DNA from: Gemmatimonadota bacterium
Lineage (GTDB): Bacteria > ARS69
Assembly (NCBI GenBank): GCA_021604925.1
Contig: BQJX01000092.1
Location: 1 to 8,377, forward strand
Length of the DNA stretch: 8,377 nucleotides
Reading direction: 5' to 3'
Positions 1 through 6,163 of this stretch are shown one piece after another. The notes under the pieces are model-generated. The model did not search any database. It was given only the letters and a program-made list of their open reading frames with translations, and was not told the DNA's origin. Position 1 is the stretch's first letter; every line of letters starts with the position of its first letter. A program made the position numbers and the translations under genes.

Positions 1-309
1 TTCGCGTGCGAGCTCGATGAAGTTGTAACCGCGAACCGGGTCCGGCATGCCCCGGAGCCGTGCGAGGTACTGGATCGCCGAGCCGCCCGTGCCGCACCCG
101 GCACACCAGAACAGTAGGTTCCCCGGCGTCACCGCGAAGGAAGTACCTGACTTGCTTTGATGGAATGGACATCCGCCGCGGTACTTCTGATCGGACCGAG
201 TCTTCCAGGCGTGCGCCTCGTGCGAGTAGGCAGTTTCTACAGCAAGGCGCGGGTAGACTTCCCGTTCAAGGAAGTCGGTGATCTTCGAGGAGCGAGCAGT
301 CGTCTTCAT
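1..309 (-). CDS. DnaG-type primase, CHC2 zinc-finger N-terminus (cut by window edge)
   Basis: This is the first 103 codons of a leftward gene that continues past base 1. The translation carries the zinc-binding domain of bacterial/phage DnaG primases: KYRGGCPFH at residues 43-50, then SFAV (57-60), then FWCAGCGTGG (67-76) and the helix SAIQYLARLRG. The zinc ligands would be Cys47, His50, Cys69 and Cys72, the CHC2 pattern (C-x2-H...C-x2-C). In this family the domain binds the template and selects the site where an RNA primer begins; the TOPRIM catalytic core should lie off the window. ATG at 309 is chosen because the domain normally begins 30-45 residues before the first zinc ligand. No clear Shine-Dalgarno precedes it, and a GC hairpin (arms 315-319 and 326-330) lies 6-21 bases upstream. 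The frame is open upstream to 618, so a longer product is not excluded. Likely role: replication of the mobile element, or a primase-helicase fusion. Confidence 0.88.
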   Translation of the reverse strand, partial: MKTTARSSKITDFLEREVYPRLAVETAYSHEAHAWKTRSDQKYRGGCPFHQSKSGTSFAVTPGNLLFWCAGCGTGGSAIQYLARLRGMPDPVRGYNFIELARE

Positions 310-618
310 CGATACCGGGCCGGCCCCCGGCACGACGTGCTTCGTACACGGTTGGCGCGGCTCGACCGATGCACAGGGCGAGTCGCTCACAACGATGGGG
401 GCGCTGCTCCAAGTGGGCGAGGCTTGGGCGGTGATAGAACGCTCTCCTTGGGCGCGCTCTTGAGACAACTGGGTGGAAGGGGAGTCCGGTCTGGAACTTT
501 GAACGTGCAACGCGACACCTCGGCTTTCTAGCGGCCGGGCGTCGTGCGCCTCACATGGGCTCTTCGTTGGGCGTCTTGCGCCTCTTTCGGTCCAATTCGA
601 ACTGCGGTACGTTCCCGT
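310..618. other. Gap between Com-like gene and primase, no confident gene
   Basis: No recognisable gene on either strand. The minus-strand frame of the primase has no stop here back to the TAG of the Com-like gene at 619-621. The implied peptide is rich in Ser, Pro, Arg and Ala and looks like non-coding translation, and the frame lacks a convincing start. Plus-strand frames (157-531 and 278-463) overlap the primase domain and resemble nothing. Two small inverted repeats lie next to the primase start: CCGGG/CCCGG (315-319, 326-330) and GCAC/GTGC (330-333, 337-340). They could form a hairpin in the primase leader or be chance in GC-rich DNA. Confidence 0.4.
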
Positions 619-789
619 CTACTTTGCTGAGTACTCGTTCAACGAACCACATCTCTTGCAAGTGCTTGTAGCCGGACTTTGGTTGACGATGTACTCACTG
701 CCGCGCTTCATCCGGATGTGAAGCCGTCCATCTTCTCGGACTCTTGCGAGAAGCATCTTGCACTCCGAGCAACGCCATTCGGAACTCAT
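619..789 (-). CDS. Small Com-like zinc-ribbon protein (56 aa)
   Basis: A 56-aa leftward ORF. The start is well supported: GGAGGG sits 4 bases before ATG 789, and a TAG (801-799) just upstream overlaps the same ribosome binding site. The protein starts MSSEWRCSECKMLLARV, continues with GRLHIRMKRGSEYIV (residues 21-35), and ends with STCKRCGSLNEY. Four cysteines, C7-x2-C10 and C44-x2-C47, should bind one zinc ion. The Cys pair plus 'LLARV' start and the C-x2-CG-x-LN end resemble the Com family of phage proteins. Phage Mu Com is a zinc-finger RNA-binding protein that opens the mom mRNA for translation. Here the segment between Cys pairs is longer than in Mu Com, so the specific role is inference; it may simply be a small phage zinc-ribbon protein. 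It lies between the recombinase and primase genes and could be co-transcribed with them. A DNA methyltransferase lies 3.6 kb upstream on the same strand, a suggestive setting. Confidence 0.75.
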   Translation of the reverse strand: MSSEWRCSECKMLLARVREDGRLHIRMKRGSEYIVNQSPATSTCKRCGSLNEYSAK

Positions 790-1300
790 GACTCCCTCCT
801 ATTCGATCAGTGATGATTTGTGAGTGTCGTTGCCGTAGCCGCCCGCTACGGACGTCATGAACCTTAGATACTCGAGACCGTACTTCTTGGATTCCAATCG
901 TACAGGCGAAATATCGTTAGTATGAGTATTCTCCAAATCCTCGATAGGCTGGTGACGCTTTGCGAGAAACTTGCGACGACGTCGGCGCTTGAGGAAAAGG
1001 TATTCGAAAGGCTTCCGTCGTCAACGGTCAAATCGGCCCTTTTTGATAATCGATTGAGCCAGCGGAGATTGCAGCAGACTTAAGAAATTCCCGAAGATGT
1101 CCTTGGTGTATCCTCGACTCGTTTTTGCGGATCGAGGCCTTCCGAAACCGAATCTTCTGCGGCCCCTACGTTCGCGGCTCGCTCCCGTCAGGTCCGAATC
1201 GAATGCTCACTGCGGCGTCGCGAGGTCGCAACGAGATTCGGCTTAATCTCCGACACCGTGCTGCTGCGAAATGAGCTGGGATCGGTCGCGGATCACGTTC
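790..1300. other. Gap between recombinase and Com-like gene; possible decayed or tiny ORFs
   Basis: No gene is convincing in these 511 bases. On the minus strand a single frame is open from 1206 to 799 except for one TGA (1023-1021). The halves read 61 and 73 codons and include protein-like stretches such as GYTKDIFGNFLSLLQS and RLESKKYGLEYLRFMTSV. Neither half has an ATG start near its beginning (only an internal ATG at about codon 54 of the second half). The second half ends at a TAG that overlaps the ribosome binding site of the Com-like gene, as the end of a coupled gene would. This could be a decayed gene, a gene with an unusual start, or chance. A plus-strand 53-codon ORF (922-1083) overlaps it and is listed separately. 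The stretch around 900-1080 is visibly more AT-rich than the flanking genes. Confidence 0.4.
922..1083 (+). CDS. Possible 53-aa hypothetical protein
   Basis: A short plus-strand ORF, ATG at 922 and TAA at 1081-1083. The predicted protein starts MSILQILDRLVTLCEKLA and has a helical, amphipathic composition throughout, with many Leu, Glu and Lys residues and a Gln/Arg-rich end. Its codons moderately favour G/C in the third position. There is no clear Shine-Dalgarno before the ATG, it is opposite to the surrounding genes, and it overlaps protein-like minus-strand frames. I do not recognise it. It may be spurious. Confidence 0.22.
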   Translation: MSILQILDRLVTLCEKLATTSALEEKVFERLPSSTVKSALFDNRLSQRRLQQT

Positions 1301-2182
1301 TTACCGGTCTTCGATTGCGGCCCGAGTTCGCGATCGGCTTGCGACTGAGTAGACGATCGTACTCGCCACCGACCGATGCCGCATCGCCGTCTTCACCAGC
1401 AAGATGTCACCCGTCCGCTCGTAGACGCGCTGCCCGAAGCTGTGGCGAAGCGCATGTGTCCCCGTCGCCCTGGTGATCCCGGCAACCGCGCACCAGCGAG
1501 CAAACCGGCGGGCGGCGTGCCGGGTGGTGATCCGCCGACCGTTCGCACCCGGAAACAATGCCTCGTCCTTCCTGTCGCCAATCCACTCCCGTAGCATGGC
1601 GACCGTCTTCTCGGGGATGAGCACGCGCTCGGGCGCGTCGCGCTTGGCGATCCGTACCCAGAGCTCACCTGCGTCGAGATCGATATCGCTGACGTCGAGC
1701 GCGACGGCTGACCCGATCCGAATGCCGGTCGTCAGCATCGTCGTGAAAAGCGTGCGGTCGCGCCTTTCGACGTCGTCGCCTGCCTTATCAAATCGGGCGA
1801 GGAGCCGCTTCTGCTCGTCGTCGGTGAAAGCCCGCGGCGGGGGAGGTGAGCAGACCGCTCGGCGGATGAGCCTGGCGGGGTTCTGGTCGATGTAGCCCGC
1901 TTCGTGCAGGTAGGAGAAGAAGACGCGCAGCGACGTCCGAAGGGCATTCATCGCGGTTGCCTTCTTAGTTCGGCCGTCGGGCCGTGTCCTGGCCAGTGGC
2001 GACGCGAGGAACCGAGCGAGTAGCTGGTGCGTGACGGCCGAGATGTCGGCTGTGGCGGCGTGTGTGCGCGACCAATCGGCAAGCAGGCGAACATGCCGGC
2101 GGTACTGGCTGATCGTGTGGGGCGAACGGCCGTCAGCTTCGAGCTGAACCAAGTACTCATCGAGCGCTTCGAGAATCTGCAT
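1301..2182 (-). CDS. int: Tyrosine recombinase / phage integrase (293 aa)
   Basis: A complete, XerC/D-sized site-specific recombinase. Residues 1-105 form the SAM-like core-binding domain, with the typical start 'ALDEYLVQLEADGRSPHTIS', then 'RVFFSYLHEAGYIDQNPA'. The catalytic domain (about 115-293) holds the full active site: Arg155 (TTGIRIGS), Lys180 (RIAKRD, beta-hairpin), His243 and Arg246 (GTHALRHSFG), His269 (AMRHRSV) and the nucleophile Tyr278 (STIVYS). The enzyme should cut and rejoin DNA through a 3'-phosphotyrosine. An element integrase is the likeliest role, though a Xer-like resolvase cannot be excluded. Translation starts at ATG 2182, with AAGGAAG upstream at a rather long spacing; the stop is TAA. 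It lies 77 bases after a lysine-rich protein that carries a second core-binding domain, probably in the same transcript. No tRNA gene or obvious att repeat is seen nearby. Confidence 0.96.
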   Translation of the reverse strand: MQILEALDEYLVQLEADGRSPHTISQYRRHVRLLADWSRTHAATADISAVTHQLLARFLASPLARTRPDGRTKKATAMNALRTSLRVFFSYLHEAGYIDQNPARLIRRAVCSPPPPRAFTDDEQKRLLARFDKAGDDVERRDRTLFTTMLTTGIRIGSAVALDVSDIDLDAGELWVRIAKRDAPERVLIPEKTVAMLREWIGDRKDEALFPGANGRRITTRHAARRFARWCAVAGITRATGTHALRHSFGQRVYERTGDILLVKTAMRHRSVASTIVYSVASRSRTRAAIEDR

Positions 2183-2219
2183 CGGAGTTCTTCCTTGGAG
2201 TTGGGCAGACGTGAAGGCA

Positions 2220-2248
2220 GGGGCGACCCGCTCTGGTCGAGCCGCCCC
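2220..2248. other. GC-rich stem-loop between lysine-rich gene and recombinase
   Basis: GGGGCG (2220-2225) pairs with CGCCCC (2243-2248), enclosing 17 bases. Within the loop an alternative stem GACC/GGTC (2225-2228, 2235-2238) can form. It sits in the 77-base gap between two leftward genes. No T-run follows on the minus strand, so it is not a classical terminator. It might act as an mRNA processing or stability element, or be chance in GC-rich DNA. Confidence 0.3.
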
Positions 2249-2259
2249 GGGAAGCTGAG

Positions 2260-2937
2260 TTACGTCGGCGTGGTGGTCTTCGACGTGTCCTTCGTGGCGC
2301 GGGCCTTCTTGTCTGACTTCGGCACCGGTGCCTTGTCGAGGATGCCGACTTCGGCCAGTCGTTCAAGGGCCATCCGGAAGGTGCGTCTGACCTTGCCGAT
2401 CGTGATCTCGCTGCGTCGCTCGCCCTTGCGGTTCTTGCAAACCGCGTCCGAGTCGAAGTACTCGTTCACCTTCGCCGCGGTGAGCGCCTTCACCTTCATG
2501 GCGTCGCCGAAGTACCTGACCGCGATCCGCAAGTCGTTCTTGTAGCTGTTGATCGTCTTCTCGCTCTTGCCGCACTCAGCAAGATCCGCAGCGTGTAGGT
2601 CGACTAGCTCGGCAAGCGTAAGCGTCTTGCCGTCCTTGTTCAACTTCTTCGGCTCGGTAGCTGCCGCCGCGGCTTCGGCTTTCGTCTTCGTTGACCCCTT
2701 CGGCCCCGTGGGCTTGGCGGCCGGCTTCTTCTTCGTTGCGCTCGCCTTCTTCGCCGGTGCCGGCTTCTCGATCGTGCTCCTCTTCGCAACCTCTGTACTG
2801 GTCTTTGGCTTGCTACTGCGGCTCTTTGCGTTCTTCTTGCTCGACTGCATGGCGTCCTCCGTGTGATCCTCGATCTCGATTCCGGCGACCGTCTCGACCT
2901 TCGCGTTCGTGGTGATGTCTGCTGTGTTCTGCGCCAT
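2260..2937 (-). CDS. Lysine/alanine-rich protein with C-terminal recombinase-type core-binding (SAM-like) domain (225 aa)
   Basis: Three parts are visible. Residues 1-30 are acidic and polar. Residues 31-104 are dominated by Lys, Ala, Pro, Ser and Thr (KKASATKKKPAAKPTGPKG), like the tails of histone H1-like bacterial proteins, and probably coat DNA non-specifically. Residues 105-200 (LTLAELVDLHAADLAECGKS, 'TINSYKNDLRIAVRYFG', 'VRRTFRMALERLAEVGIL') match the four-helix core-binding domain at the front of tyrosine recombinases. No catalytic domain follows: no R-K-H-R-H-Y residues, only another basic tail (PKSDKKARATKDTSK). I place the start at ATG 2937 because AAGGGA lies 7 bases ahead; ATG 2943 is too close to it, and the frame also reaches ATG 3084 without a ribosome binding site. 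The gene lies between TerL and the full recombinase, so it may be an accessory DNA-binding partner or a remnant of a recombinase. Function is inferred only. Confidence 0.8.
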   Translation of the reverse strand: MAQNTADITTNAKVETVAGIEIEDHTEDAMQSSKKNAKSRSSKPKTSTEVAKRSTIEKPAPAKKASATKKKPAAKPTGPKGSTKTKAEAAAAATEPKKLNKDGKTLTLAELVDLHAADLAECGKSEKTINSYKNDLRIAVRYFGDAMKVKALTAAKVNEYFDSDAVCKNRKGERRSEITIGKVRRTFRMALERLAEVGILDKAPVPKSDKKARATKDTSKTTTPT

Positions 2938-3100
2938 TTGCATGTCCCTTCGTGTTAGTGGTTTGCGTTGCGATCGTGAGTCACATGAACGCTCTTGTCG
3001 TACGAGTTCATCAAGGAGATTCTCGGCGATGTGGGAGGAAAAGATCATCGGGGAATTGTGTTGCGAATGGACCACGTAGTGCATGCGGGACTCGACGCAG

Positions 3101-4414
3101 TTAGTGCCAGCCCTCGCTCGAGTAGATCATGATCGGAACCGAAGCGACGGTGCACTGTGGCTTCGATTCGCGGAGTTCCCAAGCCGCAAGAGCAAGTGCG
3201 ATTGCAGCGTCGTCGTGATACCCGGAGGGAGCACCGGTCCGGATGTTCCCGCTGTCGGTCGTGGAGTACTGAAAGCTCTCCAGTTCATCGATCAGCTCAG
3301 GTGCAAGACTGGGTTTCGGCAGGGTGATGATCTTCTTCTCGAGCATCAGCGACAGGTTGTCGACCAGTGCTGCTTTTGAGCGAGCCGTGAACGGGTAGGC
3401 CGTGGCCCTTGCTCCGGCTCGCCGCAGCGCCTCGAAGACAGGCTCGCCTTTGCCGGTTGAGTCAACGACCATCGACTGGACGCGGTAGCGTTCCGTTGCC
3501 GCGATGATGCGTTGGACCTGCTGTTCCCAGTCGATGCGATGAAAGCGATCCATGAAGACAACTTCGCGATCCCTGTTCACGATGATAAGGACCGTGTAGT
3601 CTTCGGTCTTGGCGAGATCGAGACCAGCGTAGTACGTGGTCTGGGTAACGGGTTCTTGCCAATCGCCCGTTGCGCATTCGCGGACGTTTCTGAAGACTTG
3701 TCCAGCGCCTTCGACGAACTCGCCGCCGAACTCCTGCCGGAAGACCCGGTCGGGGAGCCTATCCCGTTCGCGCTCGATCAGGTCGCGATCGAGATGCGGA
3801 TTGACCCAGCTCGGCGCGTTCCACGATTCGTAGTCGGGATCGTCGGATTGGCCACGGCGATACAGGTCGTAGAAGAGGCCCTTACCGCGGGGCGTGCTGA
3901 TCAAGAGTGCCCAGCCCCGCTTGTCGATCAGGCGCTGGCTGAGATGAGATTCCCAGATCGCTGGCTTGAGCCTTGCGGCCTCGTCGACGATCGTCCAGTC
4001 GAGACCTTCACCAAGCAAACTCGTCGGGTTGTCTGCAGACTTTGCCTTGATCTCCGAGACGCCGCCGGCGAGGTTGCGAAGTAGGATACGTTTCTCGCCG
4101 TCCTTGATCGAGATGACATGATTCTGAATCCGACGCGCCGCGAGGTACGAACACTCGCGGAAGACCTTGTCGGCCAAGTCGTAGGTCGGTCCGACCACCC
4201 AGCCGAACGAACGATCGCACGGTGCCATAGCAGCACTGAGGGCCTCTGCCGCCGCACAGAGCGATTTGCCGAAGCGAACACCACAAGCCAGGACTCGGCG
4301 TGGCGCAGTCGAGCGATGCACCTTCACCTGACCAGCATGTGGTGTGTAGCCGATGGCCTTGAAGAAGGCTGTCTTCGAGAATTGCCGGGGATCAGTCTTC
4401 GGCTGGCCGAGCAT
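3101..4414 (-). CDS. terL: Phage terminase large subunit, TerL (437 aa)
   Basis: DNA-packaging motor of tailed phages, with an N-terminal ATPase and a C-terminal RNase H-fold nuclease. The ATPase shows an adenine-binding Q motif (GYTPHAGQ, residues 22-29), Walker A CGVRFGKS (44-51, the TerL form with Arg before the GK), Walker B TIVDEAA (141-147, Asp144 and catalytic Glu145) and coupling motif ISTPRG (172-177). The nuclease has metal-binding acids at Asp266 (YYAGLDLAK), Asp318 (SMVVDSTGKG) and Asp401/402 (GYHDDAAIALALA). All motifs are intact and the length is typical. The start ATG 4414 lies inside the end of the methyltransferase gene, a 23-base overlap that suggests translational coupling; weak GGAAAGG/GGCGGA elements precede it. 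In usual phage order a portal gene follows, but here a lysine-rich DNA-binding protein and an integrase follow. No small terminase subunit is recognised. Confidence 0.95.
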   Translation of the reverse strand: MLGQPKTDPRQFSKTAFFKAIGYTPHAGQVKVHRSTAPRRVLACGVRFGKSLCAAAEALSAAMAPCDRSFGWVVGPTYDLADKVFRECSYLAARRIQNHVISIKDGEKRILLRNLAGGVSEIKAKSADNPTSLLGEGLDWTIVDEAARLKPAIWESHLSQRLIDKRGWALLISTPRGKGLFYDLYRRGQSDDPDYESWNAPSWVNPHLDRDLIERERDRLPDRVFRQEFGGEFVEGAGQVFRNVRECATGDWQEPVTQTTYYAGLDLAKTEDYTVLIIVNRDREVVFMDRFHRIDWEQQVQRIIAATERYRVQSMVVDSTGKGEPVFEALRRAGARATAYPFTARSKAALVDNLSLMLEKKIITLPKPSLAPELIDELESFQYSTTDSGNIRTGAPSGYHDDAAIALALAAWELRESKPQCTVASVPIMIYSSEGWH

Positions 4415-5723
4415 CGTCGTCCGCCTTTCCAGCCCCCCGTTCGGTTGCGATCTCGTCGAAGGTCCTGCCGTCGCCGTCGAGAGTAGCCTGCTTACCCGTG
4501 GCTTGCTGCCAACGGGTTATGTCGACGTCCACGTACTGCGGACTGATCTCCATGGCGCAGCAGCGCCGGCGGGTCTCTTCTGCAGCGATGATCTGCGTGC
4601 CAGAACCGCTGAACGGCTCGTAGACGGTCTCGCCGGGCCGCGTATGCCACTGCATGGGCCAAGCGAAGATTGTCCTCGGTTTCTGCGTCGGATGGATCCC
4701 GTCGGATTCGCCACGCTGATCGATCTCCCAGACATTGGGCTGGTTGGCTGGCGGTCGTCGCGTCTTGCCTGGCTGGTTGCCCTTGCGCCACCCGTAGAAG
4801 GCTGGTTCGCTGCGCCACATGAAGTGAGAGCGGGTCAGTACAGACCGTGCCTTCACCCAAACAATCGTCTGGTGGAGGAGCAGCCCGTTCTGCTCCCAAG
4901 CTGCTTCGACGAGGGACTGGCGCCGAGTCGCATGCCATTGGTAGATCGGTGCCTCCAGTGTCAGGTGATCGAGGGCGATGCGCAAGAAGTCTGCAAAGAA
5001 CGTTACGCTGGCATCCGGGTCGACATAGTCGTCCCAGGTCTTGTCACGAGTCGTCTCCGCGTTGTGCCAGGACTGCGGGTGGTTGCCGCCACTGTAGTCG
5101 ACCAGGTACGGCGGGTCCGTTGCCATGAGCGTGGCTGTCTCGCCATTCAGGAGGCGTGCGACGTCGTCCTCGATCGTCGAATCCCCGCACAAGAGCCGGT
5201 GATCACCGAGGATCCAGAGGTCGCCGACTTTCGACACCGGATCCGCGGGAGGTTCTCCCGGCCCGGCGTCGTCGACGTCGCCCGGCTCGATGTCGCCGGA
5301 CAGCTCGTCCAGTAGCGCGTCGATGTCCGCCGTGTCGAAGCCGACACCATCGAGTGCATTCTCAGTGCGCAAGTCTCCCAGCAACTTGGCCAGGACCGGC
5401 TCATCCCACGCTGCAAGCTCGCCTGTGCGGTTCAGGGCAATCCCGAGCCCTGTTGCTGTCAGGTCGTCGACCTCGAGCTCGACGATGTCGCACTCGGTCC
5501 AGCCGAGCTTCTTCATAGCGACGAAACGGCCGTTGCCGCCGATGATGCGAGCGGTGGACTTCTGGACGATCAGCGGCTCGGCTTGGCCAAAACGGCTCAG
5601 GCTCGCGACGATCGATTCGAGGTTCTGTTCCGGGTGGGAGCGGGCGTTGCTGGGATCGAGGTGTAGCTGGGTGAGCGGGACGCGACGGATCTTGAGCCCG
5701 TCGGTCGGGATCGAGGTAGCCAT
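4392..5723 (-). CDS. ParB-domain / DNA adenine or cytosine-N4 methyltransferase fusion (443 aa)
   Basis: Residues about 10-130 form a ParB/Srx-like nuclease-fold domain: VPLTQLHLDPSNAR, then the signature IIGGNGRFVAMKKLG (60-74). An acidic, proline-containing linker (about 138-162) follows. The methyltransferase domain starts near VGDLWILGDHRLLCGDS (166-182). It has catalytic motif IV DPPY (203-206), HPTQKP (344-349), and the SAM-binding EPFSGSGT (369-376) near the end. Motif IV before motif I is the beta-class order of N6-adenine/N4-cytosine enzymes. This fusion is common in phages and mobile elements; it methylates DNA, often to protect phage DNA from restriction, and no cognate restriction enzyme is adjacent. 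The target sequence cannot be read from the protein. Start ATG 5723 has GGAG about 10 bases upstream; stop TGA lies inside terL. It is probably the first gene after the promoter near 5810. Confidence 0.94.
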   Translation of the reverse strand: MATSIPTDGLKIRRVPLTQLHLDPSNARSHPEQNLESIVASLSRFGQAEPLIVQKSTARIIGGNGRFVAMKKLGWTECDIVELEVDDLTATGLGIALNRTGELAAWDEPVLAKLLGDLRTENALDGVGFDTADIDALLDELSGDIEPGDVDDAGPGEPPADPVSKVGDLWILGDHRLLCGDSTIEDDVARLLNGETATLMATDPPYLVDYSGGNHPQSWHNAETTRDKTWDDYVDPDASVTFFADFLRIALDHLTLEAPIYQWHATRRQSLVEAAWEQNGLLLHQTIVWVKARSVLTRSHFMWRSEPAFYGWRKGNQPGKTRRPPANQPNVWEIDQRGESDGIHPTQKPRTIFAWPMQWHTRPGETVYEPFSGSGTQIIAAEETRRRCCAMEISPQYVDVDITRWQQATGKQATLDGDGRTFDEIATERGAGKADDDARPAED

Positions 5724-5808
5724 TCCAAGCGGTCTCCGTGATGGAGGTCGTCAGGTCTTGGAATTGGTTTGGGATTTGACTTGGAGGTCGGTTGGAGTTA
5801 CTGGCGTG

Positions 5809-5817
5809 ATTATACCA
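5809..5817 (-). promoter_or_regulatory. Extended -10 promoter for the methyltransferase-terminase operon
   Basis: On the minus strand the gap between the 94-aa gene and the methyltransferase contains TGGTATAAT, a perfect -10 hexamer with the extended TG motif. It lies in the most AT-rich patch of this gap, about 85 bases before ATG 5723. No good -35 is found 16-18 bases upstream, which extended -10 promoters can tolerate. It would drive the methyltransferase, TerL, lysine-rich protein and recombinase as one leftward transcript. The call assumes a sigma-70-type factor. Confidence 0.5.
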
Positions 5818-5834
5818 CAAGTCGCATAGCCAGT

Positions 5835-5879
5835 GATGCCTCGCCCGTCTGACTTGTAAGGCATCGGCGTGACTACGCC
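5835..5879. other. Two adjacent inverted repeats after the 94-aa gene
   Basis: GATGCCT (5835-5841) pairs with AGGCATC (5859-5865) across 17 bases. Directly next to it GGCGT (5866-5870) pairs with ACGCC (5875-5879) across a four-base GACT loop, touching the stop codon of the 94-aa gene. No T-run follows in either direction. They lie just upstream of the extended -10 promoter, so they could be a weak terminator of the upstream gene or an operator for the operon. Confidence 0.3.
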
Positions 5880-6163
5880 TACTGAGCTTGCTCGGGTTTG
5901 ATATCGAATCGTCGATCCGGCAGCTCCCTCAAGTCCGGCCCGACCTCCTCGACGATCTCACCCTCGCCATCCATGGCCGCGAGATCGACCAAGAAGACGT
6001 CCTCGTACGTCAGGACGCCCCAGTAGGCCCTGGCCGCCGCCTTGCGAGCGCTGTCGACGTGCGGGTACTGCTGGGCGCAGTCGACCGGACCGAACGTGCC
6101 GTCCTGCGCCAGAAAGAGCCACTCGGCTCGCCACCGGTCCTTTGTTTTCATGATCGCGTACAT
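5879..6163 (-). CDS. Hypothetical protein, 94 aa
   Basis: I do not recognise this protein. The start is strongly supported: AGGAGG lies 6 bases before ATG 6163, one of the best ribosome binding sites in the window. The sequence begins MYAIMKTKDRWRAEWLFLAQ, has an aromatic-rich middle (QQYPHVDSARKAAARAYWGV and LTYEDVFLVDL, residues 31-61) and an acidic end (GEGEIVEEVGPDLRELPDR). It has no signal peptide, membrane segment or cysteine cluster, and looks like a small soluble alpha/beta protein. It is the first leftward gene from the divergent region at 6164-6504 and is separated from the methyltransferase by 155 bases with their own promoter candidate. Stop TAG. Confidence 0.72.
   Translation of the reverse strand: MYAIMKTKDRWRAEWLFLAQDGTFGPVDCAQQYPHVDSARKAAARAYWGVLTYEDVFLVDLAAMDGEGEIVEEVGPDLRELPDRRFDIKPEQAQ

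Noticed and set aside
157..531. Plus-strand ORF of 124 codons at the left end
   Set aside because: It runs opposite the CHC2 zinc finger of the primase and beyond, is Arg/Gly/Ser-rich with no motif, and has no ribosome binding site.
2549..2866. Plus-strand ORF that looks like a strongly hydrophobic membrane protein (Phe, Leu, Ala, Val-rich)
   Set aside because: It is the reverse complement of the lysine/alanine-rich gene. Lys codons (AAG) read backwards as CTT and related Leu/Phe codons, which creates false membrane segments.
3512..4084. Plus-strand ORF of 190 codons inside TerL
   Set aside because: It overlaps the ATPase and nuclease motifs of TerL on the other strand and is explained by GC-rich codon bias.
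4353..5315. Long plus-strand ORF of 320 codons
   Set aside because: It lies opposite the methyltransferase and the start of TerL, whose motifs are complete. No domain is recognisable in it.
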